Of a DNA stretch of 64,000 nucleotides, positions 52,565 through 61,744 are shown piece after piece. The stretch is from Flavobacteriales bacterium UBA3477. GTDB lineage: Bacteria; Bacteroidota; Bacteroidia; Flavobacteriales; Schleiferiaceae. Location of the stretch: positions 48,966 to 112,965 of the forward strand of contig DFQY01000053.1 of assembly GCA_002378005.1 (NCBI GenBank). The letters run 5' to 3'. The notes under the pieces were generated by a model, which worked only from the letters and a program-made list of their open reading frames with translations, did no database searches and was not told the origin of the DNA. A program made the position numbers and the translations under genes. The stretch's first letter is position 1, and the number at the start of each line of letters is the position of its first letter.

Positions 52565-53733
52565 AGAATAAGGTTCTTATTCTATCGAACAAACTCCCCT
52601 ATCCGAGTGATGACGGAAGTTCTATTGCAATGGCTAGGTTGCTCGAGACTTTGATGTTCAAGGAATTGGAGCTCTATTATTTTGCGATCAATACCGATAA
52701 GCATTTTAAAGATCTTGAGGTTAGCAAAACACATCAACCGGATGTGACCTTTGAATCCTTTACCTGGAATACCTCCCCGAAGGCCAGTACAGCGCTAGGG
52801 AATTTAGCAACAAGCTTGCCTTACCACGTTAGTCGCTTTTACATTCCTACCCTCCTAAAACGACTTGAAGCATTCGAAACCGATAGTTTTCATACGGTTG
52901 TCGTGGAAGGTGCATTCATGGGCATGTATGTAAGCGAGGCTAATCGCATCGGGCAACAAACCATTTTACGTGCACACAATGTGGAGCATGAGATTTGGCA
53001 ACGATTGGCTGAGAATGAGCAAAATCCGTTGAAAAGATGGTATTTGAACCTCCAGTCTCGAAGATTGAAAAGATTTGAAACCCAATTGTCACAGGCCGTC
53101 GACCAAATCTGGTGCATCTCAGAAAAGGACCAGAAGTGGTTTGAATCCATTACTGCAGCAGCAGCTTCTTTCGTACCTACTGCAGTACTTCCCAAACCTG
53201 GACCAACGAGTATTCAAGCGCTTCGTTGTCACCACTTAGGGGCATTAGATTGGGCGCCGTCTATTCAAGGCCTGCAATGGTTTATGACTGAAATCTGGCC
53301 TCAGGTTCTAGAAAGAGTACCTCGAGCAGAATTCCATATAGCTGGAAATAATCCTCCTGAAAATTTCCAATTCCCCAAAGGGCAAAACATCAATTTTCAC
53401 GGGCGCGTTAAGGATGCCACCGCTTTCGCCCACCATCACGGCATCAGCGTTATACCCTTATTGGCGGGCTCCGGAATGCGAATAAAAATTTTAGAGAATA
53501 GTGCGGCGGCGATACCGTCTATATCGACAGCTGTTGGAGCGGAAGGAATTTTCTCTAAGGACTCCGCCGAAGCCATTATTGTTGAATCAGCGGCAGACTT
53601 TGTCGAAGCCCTCGTCGTTCTCCTAGAACAACCCGAGCGGGCTTTAGCCCTGGGGCAAGCGGCCAAAGAGGATATTTTGAACAGGTTCGGAATGCGACCT
53701 ACCTTGCAACGCATAGAAAAGGTATGGTCTTAG
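52561..53733 (+). CDS. Glycosyltransferase, GT4-like (GT-B fold)
   Basis: A 390-residue cytoplasmic sugar transferase. The N-terminal half has KLPYPSDDGSSIAMARLL, the usual donor/acceptor loop, and the C-terminal half has GALDWAPSIQGLQWF, FHIAGNNPPENF and the family E-x7-E-like region GSGMRIKILENSAAAIPSI. The acceptor and sugar are unknown; the location near LptF/G-like and a GT2 suggests an envelope glycan. It overlaps the preceding gene (ATGA) and the following GT2 by 10 bp. Confidence 0.87.
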   Translation: MKNKVLILSNKLPYPSDDGSSIAMARLLETLMFKELELYYFAINTDKHFKDLEVSKTHQPDVTFESFTWNTSPKASTALGNLATSLPYHVSRFYIPTLLKRLEAFETDSFHTVVVEGAFMGMYVSEANRIGQQTILRAHNVEHEIWQRLAENEQNPLKRWYLNLQSRRLKRFETQLSQAVDQIWCISEKDQKWFESITAAAASFVPTAVLPKPGPTSIQALRCHHLGALDWAPSIQGLQWFMTEIWPQVLERVPRAEFHIAGNNPPENFQFPKGQNINFHGRVKDATAFAHHHGISVIPLLAGSGMRIKILENSAAAIPSISTAVGAEGIFSKDSAEAIIVESAADFVEALVVLLEQPERALALGQAAKEDILNRFGMRPTLQRIEKVWS

Positions 53734-54860
53734 TAGCAACAACAGTATTCTTTATTGGTCTCCTTTGGGTTACCATACCCTATCTGTGGTATCCGTTGTG
53801 GCAATTGGCCTTTCCAGGTAAACCGTTGGAATTCAACACACCCACCTCTTTTCCGAAGTTGAGTGTAGTATTTGCCGCGTATAACGAGAGTGCCATCATT
53901 GAAGAGAAAATCAGAAGCATTTTCGCCTCGCAATACCCACAAGATCTCATCGAGGTATGGATAGGCAGTGACCTTTCGGACGATGGTCAAGATGAAATCA
54001 TTCGTGAACTTCAAAAGGAGTATCCCGGCCTGAACCTTCAGGTTAATGCCGAGCGTTCGGGTAAGTCTGCCACCATTAATAGATTGGTAGAACTGTGCAC
54101 GGGGGAGATCATCGTTGCCACCGATGCGAATATCATTTTTGATGAGAATACCTTAGTGGAATTGGCCGGTCCAATTATCTCCTCGCAAGCCAGCGCCGTT
54201 GCGGGAACCTTGACCTACGGGAAAGCTCAAGCAAATGGAACCACAGCGGCTACAGAGAGGCAATACCTCAATATTGAGAATAAAATACGCCAATCTGAAA
54301 GCCAGAAGTACGGCTTTTGCTTGGGTATGGAAGGTGGTCTATACAGCATGCGTAAATCCGCGTGGCAACCTATTCCTCCGCATACCTTTATGGAAGATTT
54401 CTTCCAAACGGTGCAACTTATTCAGAACGATCATCGAATCTACTACAGCAATAATGCCTTTGGATATGAAGATGTGAGCACGTCGTTGATGGAGGAATTC
54501 AAACGCAAAAAGCGCATCAGTATTGGAAATTATCAAAACCTCAAACGCTTCCGTAGCCTACTGATTACAAAAGCATATCCTTTTGGGTGTATCTTTTTGT
54601 TCCATAAAATACTGCGCTGGACTGCTCCTCAAGCCATGCTTATCGGGGCCTTGGCCTTAGTATTTACTCCTTTTGCGCTACCAACATTTGCGGGTATAGC
54701 GGTGTTAGTATTGTTGGAACTGCTCTTCTATCGCGGTGCAGGTCCTTTGGTGTATTTTTGCGCCATGAATCTTGCCATGTTGCAAGGTTACCTAACCTAT
54801 TTACAAGGGGTGTCATCTAGTGTGTGGCAACCCACCAAAAGAAATCAGAATGAGTCTTAA
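53724..54860 (+). CDS. Family 2 glycosyltransferase, membrane-bound processive type
   Basis: A 378-residue protein with an N-terminal membrane helix, a GT-A catalytic domain and two or three C-terminal helices. The GT2 signatures are VVFAAYNESAIIEEKI, the first aspartates at SDDGQDEI, the metal-binding DANIIF near residue 135 and MEDFF near residue 225, followed by KRKKRISIGNYQNL in the place of the usual QxxRW region. The product is unknown. It overlaps the ribB start by 11 bp and the GT4 gene by 10 bp. Confidence 0.88.
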   Translation: MVLVATTVFFIGLLWVTIPYLWYPLWQLAFPGKPLEFNTPTSFPKLSVVFAAYNESAIIEEKIRSIFASQYPQDLIEVWIGSDLSDDGQDEIIRELQKEYPGLNLQVNAERSGKSATINRLVELCTGEIIVATDANIIFDENTLVELAGPIISSQASAVAGTLTYGKAQANGTTAATERQYLNIENKIRQSESQKYGFCLGMEGGLYSMRKSAWQPIPPHTFMEDFFQTVQLIQNDHRIYYSNNAFGYEDVSTSLMEEFKRKKRISIGNYQNLKRFRSLLITKAYPFGCIFLFHKILRWTAPQAMLIGALALVFTPFALPTFAGIAVLVLLELLFYRGAGPLVYFCAMNLAMLQGYLTYLQGVSSSVWQPTKRNQNES

Positions 54861-55959
54861 CACCATAGAAGAAGCAATAGAGGATATCAAAGCCGGTAAA
54901 GTGGTCATTGTGGTAGACGATGAAGACCGTGAGAACGAAGGTGATTTCGTTGCTGCCGCGTCTAAGGTCAGCCCAGAGATGATCAATTTCATGGCGACCG
55001 AGGGTCGAGGATTGATTTGTACGCCGATCCTTCCAACTCGTGCGGCAGAATTGGACCTCCCTCCCATGGTGAACAACAACACGGATCCGAATAAAACGGC
55101 CTTTACAGTGAGTATTGACCGTATTGGAGAAGGTTGTACCACGGGAATTAGTGCCTACGACCGATATATGACCGTAAAATCGTTGGTGGATCCTACAATC
55201 CAACCAGAACAACTCGCGCGCCCAGGTCACATATTCCCGTTGATTGCCAAGCAAGGTGGTGTTTTGCGCCGCGTCGGCCATACTGAGGCGGCTGTAGATT
55301 TGTCACGTTTGGCTGGATTAGAACCGGCTGGTGTCATTGTGGAAATCATGAACGAAGATGGTACCATGGCGCGTTTGCCGCAGCTACGTGAGATTGCAAT
55401 GAAGCACGGATTAAAAATTGTATCTATTGAAGATTTGGTGGCGCACAGAATGGCACAAGAAAGCTTAATTGAATTGGCGGAGAAATTCCAAATAGAAACG
55501 CCTCACGGAATGTTCTGCTTGCACGCATTTGAGCAAAAGACCAATCACCAAGTGCACATCGCCCTAACTATGGGCCAATGGTCAGATGAAGAGACTGTAC
55601 CTGTGCGTATCCAAAGTGCTGGGGTGGCCAATGACATTTTCCATCTGCTCACCAGCAATGAAAGTTCACAGCTAGAGAAGTCTTTAAAGGCCATCAGTCA
55701 ACGTGGGAAAGGAGCAATTATTTACATGAATCAAGAGCCAAATGGCGACCGATTACTCCATAGAATCCGCTCATTCAACAAAGGAAATTCCGAGCAGAAA
55801 TTGAGTTTCAGCAAAGACACGCGTGATTTTGGTATTGGCGCTCAAATCATTAGATTTTTAGGGATTAAATACATTGATTTGCTGACCAACAATCCTATCA
55901 AGAGAATTGGGGTAAGCGGATACGGCTTAGAAATTGTACAAAACTCACCATTGGATTGA
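54850..55959 (+). CDS. ribB: 3,4-Dihydroxy-2-butanone-4-phosphate synthase with degenerate GTP cyclohydrolase II domain
   Basis: A 369-residue protein started at ATG 54850 (MSLNTIEEAIED). Residues ~1-205 are an intact RibB domain: VDDEDRENEGDFV, RGLICTPI, RPGHIFPL, RRVGHTEAAVDL and VIVEIMNEDG. It makes dihydroxybutanone phosphate from ribulose 5-phosphate for riboflavin. Residues ~210-369 align in shape with GTP cyclohydrolase II (YMNQEPNGDRLLHRIRSFN, DFGIGAQIIRFLGIKYIDLLTNNP), but the zinc-binding cysteines are missing (VRIQSAGVANDIFH where a C...CDC should be), so this half is probably inactive. A separate ribA should exist elsewhere. Confidence 0.92.
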   Translation: MSLNTIEEAIEDIKAGKVVIVVDDEDRENEGDFVAAASKVSPEMINFMATEGRGLICTPILPTRAAELDLPPMVNNNTDPNKTAFTVSIDRIGEGCTTGISAYDRYMTVKSLVDPTIQPEQLARPGHIFPLIAKQGGVLRRVGHTEAAVDLSRLAGLEPAGVIVEIMNEDGTMARLPQLREIAMKHGLKIVSIEDLVAHRMAQESLIELAEKFQIETPHGMFCLHAFEQKTNHQVHIALTMGQWSDEETVPVRIQSAGVANDIFHLLTSNESSQLEKSLKAISQRGKGAIIYMNQEPNGDRLLHRIRSFNKGNSEQKLSFSKDTRDFGIGAQIIRFLGIKYIDLLTNNPIKRIGVSGYGLEIVQNSPLD

Positions 55960-56786
55960 AAGAAGGAAACTCCATAGTAGCTGCCATCAAGTTTTACAGG
56001 TCATTTGATCAATTACCTTCTCTAGGTACTATGTTCCTATTGACCGGTCTTAACGGCATCTTCGAAACCCTTCCCATCCTTGCTTCCCTCCCGCTGTTGC
56101 GAACGATATTCCTTGATGAGCCTAGCATCCACATTGCAGGTATGGACTTTAAATGGGTAGAATACGGCGCTATTCTGCTCGTAATTCTCGTCACGCGCCT
56201 AATCCTAGGGTATTTGAGTCAATACAAAAATGGCTCTATTAGGGTCCAATTAATGACTCTTTTCCGCCAAAATCCCGCTAACGATAGAACTGCAAGATTT
56301 GAATTTGGAAAACGAACTCAAGGATTGAACTTCCTTTTTGTAGGTTGGTCCCAATTCGTCCCTGGTATATCATTTCTGGCCCTTGGCGTACTCCTTATGC
56401 CAAAATTTGGCGGCCTGGTCCTTGCCTCACTATTGCTATGGTCAATTTTGATCAAACAGCTGAAAAAGAAACAAGACCAACAACATCATTTTGTCTCGGA
56501 ATTGCAACAAAAATTGGACGTAGAAGAAGATGCAAATCTCGTATCGCAATGGGGCCAGGCCAGACAACGAGCCATTCACTGGGACGCACTTAATAAAAAT
56601 GCCCGTGAATTGATCATTCTATCGACCTTAATTATAACCCTTTGGGCTGCGGAGCAATGGGGTTGGTTAGGCGAAAATGCCTCATTGATTTCCATCATTA
56701 TGCTGCTTCGTGGCATGCAGCAACTCTACACGGCGTTTCACATGTCACAGCAATTGTCGGGATTGCGTCGTTACTTTGAAGCATGA
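55956..56786 (+). CDS. Membrane protein resembling an ABC-exporter membrane domain without ATPase
   Basis: A 276-residue protein with about five hydrophobic segments. I see no named family with confidence. The pattern, including a long hydrophilic linker between helices (KKKQDQQHHFVSELQQKLDV), resembles a type I ABC exporter membrane domain, but no Walker A or B is in the protein or just after. The start is TTG in a TTGA overlap with the ribB stop, so translation is probably coupled. The next gene is transcribed separately from a candidate promoter 63 bp on. Confidence 0.55.
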   Translation: MKEGNSIVAAIKFYRSFDQLPSLGTMFLLTGLNGIFETLPILASLPLLRTIFLDEPSIHIAGMDFKWVEYGAILLVILVTRLILGYLSQYKNGSIRVQLMTLFRQNPANDRTARFEFGKRTQGLNFLFVGWSQFVPGISFLALGVLLMPKFGGLVLASLLLWSILIKQLKKKQDQQHHFVSELQQKLDVEEDANLVSQWGQARQRAIHWDALNKNARELIILSTLIITLWAAEQWGWLGENASLISIIMLLRGMQQLYTAFHMSQQLSGLRRYFEA

Positions 56787-56812
56787 TAATAGGTCGTTAC
56801 CCTTCAAGGGAT

Positions 56813-56820
56813 TACCTTTG
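56813..56820 (+). promoter_or_regulatory. Candidate -7 box of the lipoprotein/DUF5723 pair
   Basis: TACCTTTG matches TAnnTTTG exactly, ending 29 nt before the ATG at 56850. No clear TTG lies at the right spacing. Confidence 0.4.
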
Positions 56821-56849
56821 TATTACTAAACAACCTAAGATTCCATCTA

Positions 56850-58904
56850 ATGAATAAATTTCTTCCCATCACTCTCGCCGGGGCTCTAGGATTGTTCAGT
56901 TGTCAAACCGATCTCGTGGACCCTACGGATATCAACATTGTCGCTGAACCAGCCTTGGCCTTCCCATTAGGGAGTGTAAACCTAACCATGGAACACCTCC
57001 TCGCGCCAGACGACAGTCTAATCTATAATGACAACGCAACCTACAAAGTGGTCGTGGCTCAAGACAGTGTCTTTGGAATCAACGTGAATGATCTAATATC
57101 CATTCCGGCTCAAAGCCCTTCTTCTAGTGCTATCAGCATGGGAACTATTGCGGTGGATAACGTAACCATGTCGCAAAGCATTACATTAGGAGCTATTGCA
57201 AGTGACGCAGGCCTTACCTCTATTACCTCGGCTCATGGATCAAATGCACCATTCCTATCAATGAATGAAAGCAATGTAGGGACCTATGGCGGTAGCGGAT
57301 TTGGATCTTTCAGTAGTGCATCATTCTCTAATGGTACCCTAACATTAGAATTGACCAACAACTGGCCGGTTCCCGTTTCTCTTGGTGTAGATTTGGTGAA
57401 TACTGCAACCGGAAGTACAATCGTTTCGTATTCATTGTCTAACGCCAGTGCAAATGGCGGAACGGTGACCGATACCGAATCTCTTGTGAACAAGACCTTG
57501 CCTAGCAGTATAGGTTTCAAGATCACCTCTTTGACCTCGCCTGGCTCAGGGACTTCATTTGTGGGCATTGATACCACAGATAACCTTGTCTTGGATATCT
57601 CTTCGGCAGATTTGGAAGTATATACTGCAGTGACTCAAATTAACTCTCAAGATATTTCCTCGGATACTCAGTACGTTGATTTGAGCACAGGCGGTAGCGA
57701 AGAATTAAGAGAACTCATGCTTGCCACTGCAAGTTTTGATTACGAATTCACTTCTTCACTCGCGACTGATTTAGAATTGAACTTAAACTTCCCCGGTTCT
57801 GACAAGAATGGTAATGAAATAGATACCACAATTACTATTTCAGCTGGTGCAACGACTACAGGTTCGATCAACATGAATAATACCATTTTGGATCTTACTC
57901 AAGATCCAGCTCAGAACCACAGCAGATTGCCTATTGCGGTTAGCGCTACTCTTTTGGGTTCCACGAGTATGGTAACAGTGGATAGCTCAGATGCCTTGAA
58001 CATGACCTTTGAAATGGCCAATCTTCAGTTCGGTCACATCAGAGGGTTCTTCGGTACGCAACAGATTACCATCGATCCAGGCGCTGTGGATTTAGCGATT
58101 GACTTCCTCGATAACTTCGAAGGATCCATTGGTTTTGCAGAACCTAGTATTTCTATGGACGTGACCAATTCTATTGGCCTTCCCATCGAATTGGTCCTGG
58201 ATTTCGCCTCTTACAAAGACGGTACTGCTTATGCCTTAAATGGCCCGGATTATGTACTGCCTTACCCTACCACACTTGGAAATACTGCTACAGGAACTTT
58301 GAGCTTCAACAATACAAACTCCTCTATCGTAGATGTATTCACTCTGCCAAAGGATAGCATTGTATATGGTGGGGAGGTCAATGTAAATCACGATACCGCA
58401 ACCTTTGGTACAGATAACTTCGTGACTAACACGTCTTCAATTTCCGGTGATCTTCTCATGGAAATGCCATTTTACTTCACTGCCTCAGGTCTAGCATTCG
58501 GAGATACACTAGCAACTGATATGGACAATGCTAATGCCTTACCAGAAGGAGCAACATTAGAAAGTGCTAAAATCCTGTTACAAACCACCACTACCCTCCC
58601 GTTGGACGCCAATGTTCAGATCAAGTTCTACGATGCTGCTTGGAATGAGGTTATGATGAAAGATTTGGGCCTAATGGAAAGTGGTACGCCAGATGCAGCT
58701 GGAATCATTACCACCGCAAATATTCTCGATAGTGAATTAGCTTTAGATGCTACTGAGGCGCTCACACTATTGAACGCTAATCATATTGTTGCAGAAGCTA
58801 CCATGGACACCTACAACGCAGGAAATGACCCTGTTAAGCTGAGGACGGATGCTACGTTAAAACTGGACCTAGGGGTTCAATTACAAGTGAAATACGAACT
58901 ATAA
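56850..58904 (+). CDS. Large surface lipoprotein, unknown family
   Basis: A 684-residue lipoprotein: the signal peptide ends in the lipobox LFSC (cysteine at residue 18). The rest is Ser/Thr/Asp/Gly-rich beta-sandwich-like sequence with no catalytic motif and no T9SS domain. Several repeated strand pairs (ATTTGSINMNNTILDLT, TATGTLSFNNTNSSIVDVF) suggest duplicated Ig-like modules. I do not recognise a named domain. It is 6 bp upstream of the DUF5723 barrel gene, so the pair is likely coexpressed. Confidence 0.7.
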   Translation: MNKFLPITLAGALGLFSCQTDLVDPTDINIVAEPALAFPLGSVNLTMEHLLAPDDSLIYNDNATYKVVVAQDSVFGINVNDLISIPAQSPSSSAISMGTIAVDNVTMSQSITLGAIASDAGLTSITSAHGSNAPFLSMNESNVGTYGGSGFGSFSSASFSNGTLTLELTNNWPVPVSLGVDLVNTATGSTIVSYSLSNASANGGTVTDTESLVNKTLPSSIGFKITSLTSPGSGTSFVGIDTTDNLVLDISSADLEVYTAVTQINSQDISSDTQYVDLSTGGSEELRELMLATASFDYEFTSSLATDLELNLNFPGSDKNGNEIDTTITISAGATTTGSINMNNTILDLTQDPAQNHSRLPIAVSATLLGSTSMVTVDSSDALNMTFEMANLQFGHIRGFFGTQQITIDPGAVDLAIDFLDNFEGSIGFAEPSISMDVTNSIGLPIELVLDFASYKDGTAYALNGPDYVLPYPTTLGNTATGTLSFNNTNSSIVDVFTLPKDSIVYGGEVNVNHDTATFGTDNFVTNTSSISGDLLMEMPFYFTASGLAFGDTLATDMDNANALPEGATLESAKILLQTTTTLPLDANVQIKFYDAAWNEVMMKDLGLMESGTPDAAGIITTANILDSELALDATEALTLLNANHIVAEATMDTYNAGNDPVKLRTDATLKLDLGVQLQVKYEL

Positions 58905-58910
58905 ACAGTT

Positions 58911-60440
58911 ATGAAGATGAAAAAGATAGCACTACTACTATTGACCATCGTTACTGTTTCTAGTAACGCACAGAACTTGACCACATTTGGTCTATCCGGG
59001 AACGCCAATAACTTAACGCACAACCCGGCAGCCGATCCATTGACGTCCTTCCACTTAAACTACGCTGGACTCAATACTACTCTTGGCATGAATCAAACGG
59101 CGGGTGAGATTTTCGCCACAACAGATTTACTTGCCAACTTAAGCAGCCTTAATTCAAATGCATTAAGCCTAGTAGGGGAAACTAATATTGATCTTTTCCA
59201 CCTTGGATTCAAAGCAGGTAAGAACTATGTTTTCGCTGGTTATACACAGAATATTGCTTTTGGATTTGATTTCGATAAGGATCTCGCCCACTTCGCGAAG
59301 TATGGATTTGGTGATAACAATGGCAACTTGAATTTAAACTATCAAGGTGATTTCAGCGATCTTGGTGTATCGCTTGATGTGACGAACGATGTCTTCGTAG
59401 GCCTGCAGCGTTCTTTCATGGAAAACAAATTACGATTGGGTGTAAGTGTACATCAGATTGGCTATGGCTTAGGAATGAGAGTACACACTGATGCATTCAG
59501 CATCAACAGTATGCCTACAGCCGTTCCTGGACGTAACAACGTGAACGTGAACTATGATTTCACCGTAGCTGCCGCAAGTTTATTAGATGCTACGGCCACA
59601 ACGGATCAGCTATCTGATTTAGGCAATGCAATAGCGGCTACAGATGCGCTAGTTGCTAGCCTTACTACCCCGGCAAACAGCACTACTGCTTTCACTGTGG
59701 GTGCAAATTACAAGCCTATTGAAAAGCTCAGTCTTCAGTTTAGCATGAGTGGTTTAGGTGCATCACCTATTGCCATTTCAACTGAGGTTGCTAAGCGCCT
59801 TGCAGGAGGTGTGGCCATCGATGGCTTCGAGTACATCAGCAATGCAACAGATACACTAGGCACTGCGGTGCGTAATGAAGTACAGAGCTATACAGAAGGT
59901 ATTTCTAATGGTCTAAACACGAACTTGGAAAACACCTCTTTTAGCTACGAATATGCTGTACCTCAAGTGACTAATGCAGCGATAAACTACCACCTCAAGG
60001 GTCAAACCTATGTTGGAGTTCATTACACGAGCCGTACAAACTCCATTACGGATTATGAGTACTTAGGGTTCACCTCATTGTTGTGGTTACACAAAAACAT
60101 TCAATTGAAGGGTGCCTACTACCTTACATTGAATGAGAACAACTCTGATCTTGTTACAACAGCCTTACAATTCAGAGTAACCCCTCTATTACAGGTATAT
60201 TTGGGAACCACTACAACTGGCGACATCGCAACGGTTGCAGCTAATTCAAGCGAATCAATCATGGTAGGTGCTGCCACTCAAGGCATAAACTTCACTGCAG
60301 GTTTAAGTATGGTTTTCTTTGATGCAAGGTTTAAAAAAGACAGCAAGAAAAAGGAAGAAACTCCTACTCTAACCCCCCAAGAGGTAAAGAAGGTTATTGA
60401 GGCATACGATAATAGTAAAACTGTTAAAAGTAACAAGTGA
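58911..60440 (+). CDS. DUF5723-family outer-membrane barrel-like protein
   Basis: A 509-residue exported protein; the signal peptide ends SSNAQ. It starts the mature part with TFGLSGNANNLTHNPAADPL, as in the DUF5723 family, and continues as amphipathic strands with repeated LGVS/VGANY elements, consistent with an outer-membrane barrel; the C-terminal ~40 residues are a hydrophilic tail (KKDSKKKEETPTL). The function is unknown. It follows the lipoprotein gene by 6 bp and ends at a bidirectional terminator. Confidence 0.75.
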   Translation: MKMKKIALLLLTIVTVSSNAQNLTTFGLSGNANNLTHNPAADPLTSFHLNYAGLNTTLGMNQTAGEIFATTDLLANLSSLNSNALSLVGETNIDLFHLGFKAGKNYVFAGYTQNIAFGFDFDKDLAHFAKYGFGDNNGNLNLNYQGDFSDLGVSLDVTNDVFVGLQRSFMENKLRLGVSVHQIGYGLGMRVHTDAFSINSMPTAVPGRNNVNVNYDFTVAAASLLDATATTDQLSDLGNAIAATDALVASLTTPANSTTAFTVGANYKPIEKLSLQFSMSGLGASPIAISTEVAKRLAGGVAIDGFEYISNATDTLGTAVRNEVQSYTEGISNGLNTNLENTSFSYEYAVPQVTNAAINYHLKGQTYVGVHYTSRTNSITDYEYLGFTSLLWLHKNIQLKGAYYLTLNENNSDLVTTALQFRVTPLLQVYLGTTTTGDIATVAANSSESIMVGAATQGINFTAGLSMVFFDARFKKDSKKKEETPTLTPQEVKKVIEAYDNSKTVKSNK

Positions 60441-60448
60441 TATTTCTA

Positions 60449-60477
60449 AAAAAGCCCGGCTCCGCCGGGCTTTTTTA
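60449..60477. terminator. Bidirectional intrinsic terminator
   Basis: A 9-bp stem AAGCCCGGC / GCCGGGCTT with TCC loop is flanked by A6 on the left and T6 on the right, so it serves the DUF5723 gene (plus) and the DUF58 gene (minus), whose stop is in the T-rich side. Confidence 0.88.
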
Positions 60478-61329
60478 TACCAATAATTTTCTCAGTAGTA
60501 CGACGGGATCTTCATCCACATTTAGAGCATCAATAGATATCCCCGCCCCTCTAGAAGTGAACTCCAAAGTTGAAAGTTGATCCTTGCAAAAATTCGTGTA
60601 TCGGCGCACCTCTTCTTCGGTGAGGTAGGTCTTCTTTCCCGTTTCAAAATCAACAACTTGATGACCAGCTAGCCCTTTGCCATCTATTTCAAACTGCTCG
60701 CTATACATCAACATTAACCGAACGTGATGATTGGCGTGTTTGAATTTTGAGAGCGATTGAACCAATGCAGTAACATCTTGGTGATATATATCGGTGAAGA
60801 CCAATATTTGACTTCTCTTGGGTAACCTCGTGTGTAAGGTTTCAAGATGATTCAAAAACACCTCGTTGCCTATCCGACGCTCTTGTAAACCTCGTATGTT
60901 GTGAAGAAGGAGCTGAATGTTTTCCTCTTTATTGGAGCTTTCGAAGAATTGGGCATCAGCATCATTTACCTCAAATAATCCCAACGCATCTCGTTGTTTC
61001 TGAAGCAAGGAAGCGATTAGAGTGATGACCTGAACAGTTCGCTCCCACTTCCTTATATTTTCATTCGGGAAATACATGCTAGAGCTGGAATCCAACACGA
61101 AGAATGTTCGCATATTAGATTCTGCCTCATACAACTTCGTAAGGAAGCGATCTGTCTTGGCATATACGGACCAATCAATGTGTTTGGGAGAATCACCCGG
61201 TACATACTGACGGTGCTGGGCAAATTCTACGCTATAGCCAAAATCAGGGCTGCGATGCAGCCCTGACATAAAGCCTTGAACGCGTTCTTGCGCCCACCAA
61301 TACAAGTCGTTGATTTGGTCTGTATTCAC
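60475..61329 (-). CDS. DUF58 domain protein
   Basis: A 284-residue protein with the DUF58 core: RSPDFGYSVEFAQHRQYVPG, DSPKHIDWSVYAKTDRFLTK, and the von Willebrand-type metal-site FVLDSSSSM at about residue 73. Such proteins are usually encoded beside a MoxR AAA+ ATPase and vWA partners; none is seen here. Instead its neighbours are two small helical proteins transcribed in the same direction. The biological role of DUF58 is not established; a chaperone or maturation role with MoxR is inferred in the family. Confidence 0.88.
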   Translation of the reverse strand: MNTDQINDLYWWAQERVQGFMSGLHRSPDFGYSVEFAQHRQYVPGDSPKHIDWSVYAKTDRFLTKLYEAESNMRTFFVLDSSSSMYFPNENIRKWERTVQVITLIASLLQKQRDALGLFEVNDADAQFFESSNKEENIQLLLHNIRGLQERRIGNEVFLNHLETLHTRLPKRSQILVFTDIYHQDVTALVQSLSKFKHANHHVRLMLMYSEQFEIDGKGLAGHQVVDFETGKKTYLTEEEVRRYTNFCKDQLSTLEFTSRGAGISIDALNVDEDPVVLLRKLLV

Positions 61330-61742
61330 TAGCTAAGCTCTAATTTCTTTCGAGCCCATGAAGATAAGGTGATGTAATCAAGGGGCACCTCTGAATTCAC
61401 AAGCTCGAGAACCAATTTAATTCTCCATCGCAATAAACGAATTCGATCAATCAAATCCGAAGGAAACCCTCCCCTTATCATACGTGCAGTATTGGCAATT
61501 CTTATATGTTCGAGTAACAGTGTCAATCGCTTCATCGCATTTTGATAATAGCCAATGAATGTATGCTCGAATCTAGCACTGACCCCTAAATCCAAATCGT
61601 TGCAAATACCGATGATATCGTCCTTGATTTTAAAGGCTAGATTAAATGTTCCATTACTATGGTAGCCCCTTGTAAGGTCTTGAATGGCTCTATTAATGGC
61701 CAAGGATTCTTGATACATGGGTTGAGAGATATGTGTTTTCAT
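61329..61742 (-). CDS. Small all-helical protein, Avd/four-helix-bundle-like
   Basis: A 137-residue protein predicted to be almost entirely helical. By eye it follows the order of Avd-type four-helix bundles (the accessory proteins of diversity-generating retroelements): QPMYQESL, FNLAFKIKDDIIGI, then YYQNAMKRLTLLLEHI. The match is weak and was not searched. No reverse transcriptase or template repeat is nearby, so a DGR is not claimed. It overlaps the DUF58 start by 1 bp and follows the next helical gene by 2 bp, so the three form an operon. Confidence 0.5.
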   Translation of the reverse strand: MKTHISQPMYQESLAINRAIQDLTRGYHSNGTFNLAFKIKDDIIGICNDLDLGVSARFEHTFIGYYQNAMKRLTLLLEHIRIANTARMIRGGFPSDLIDRIRLLRWRIKLVLELVNSEVPLDYITLSSWARKKLELS

Positions 61743-61744
61743 GG

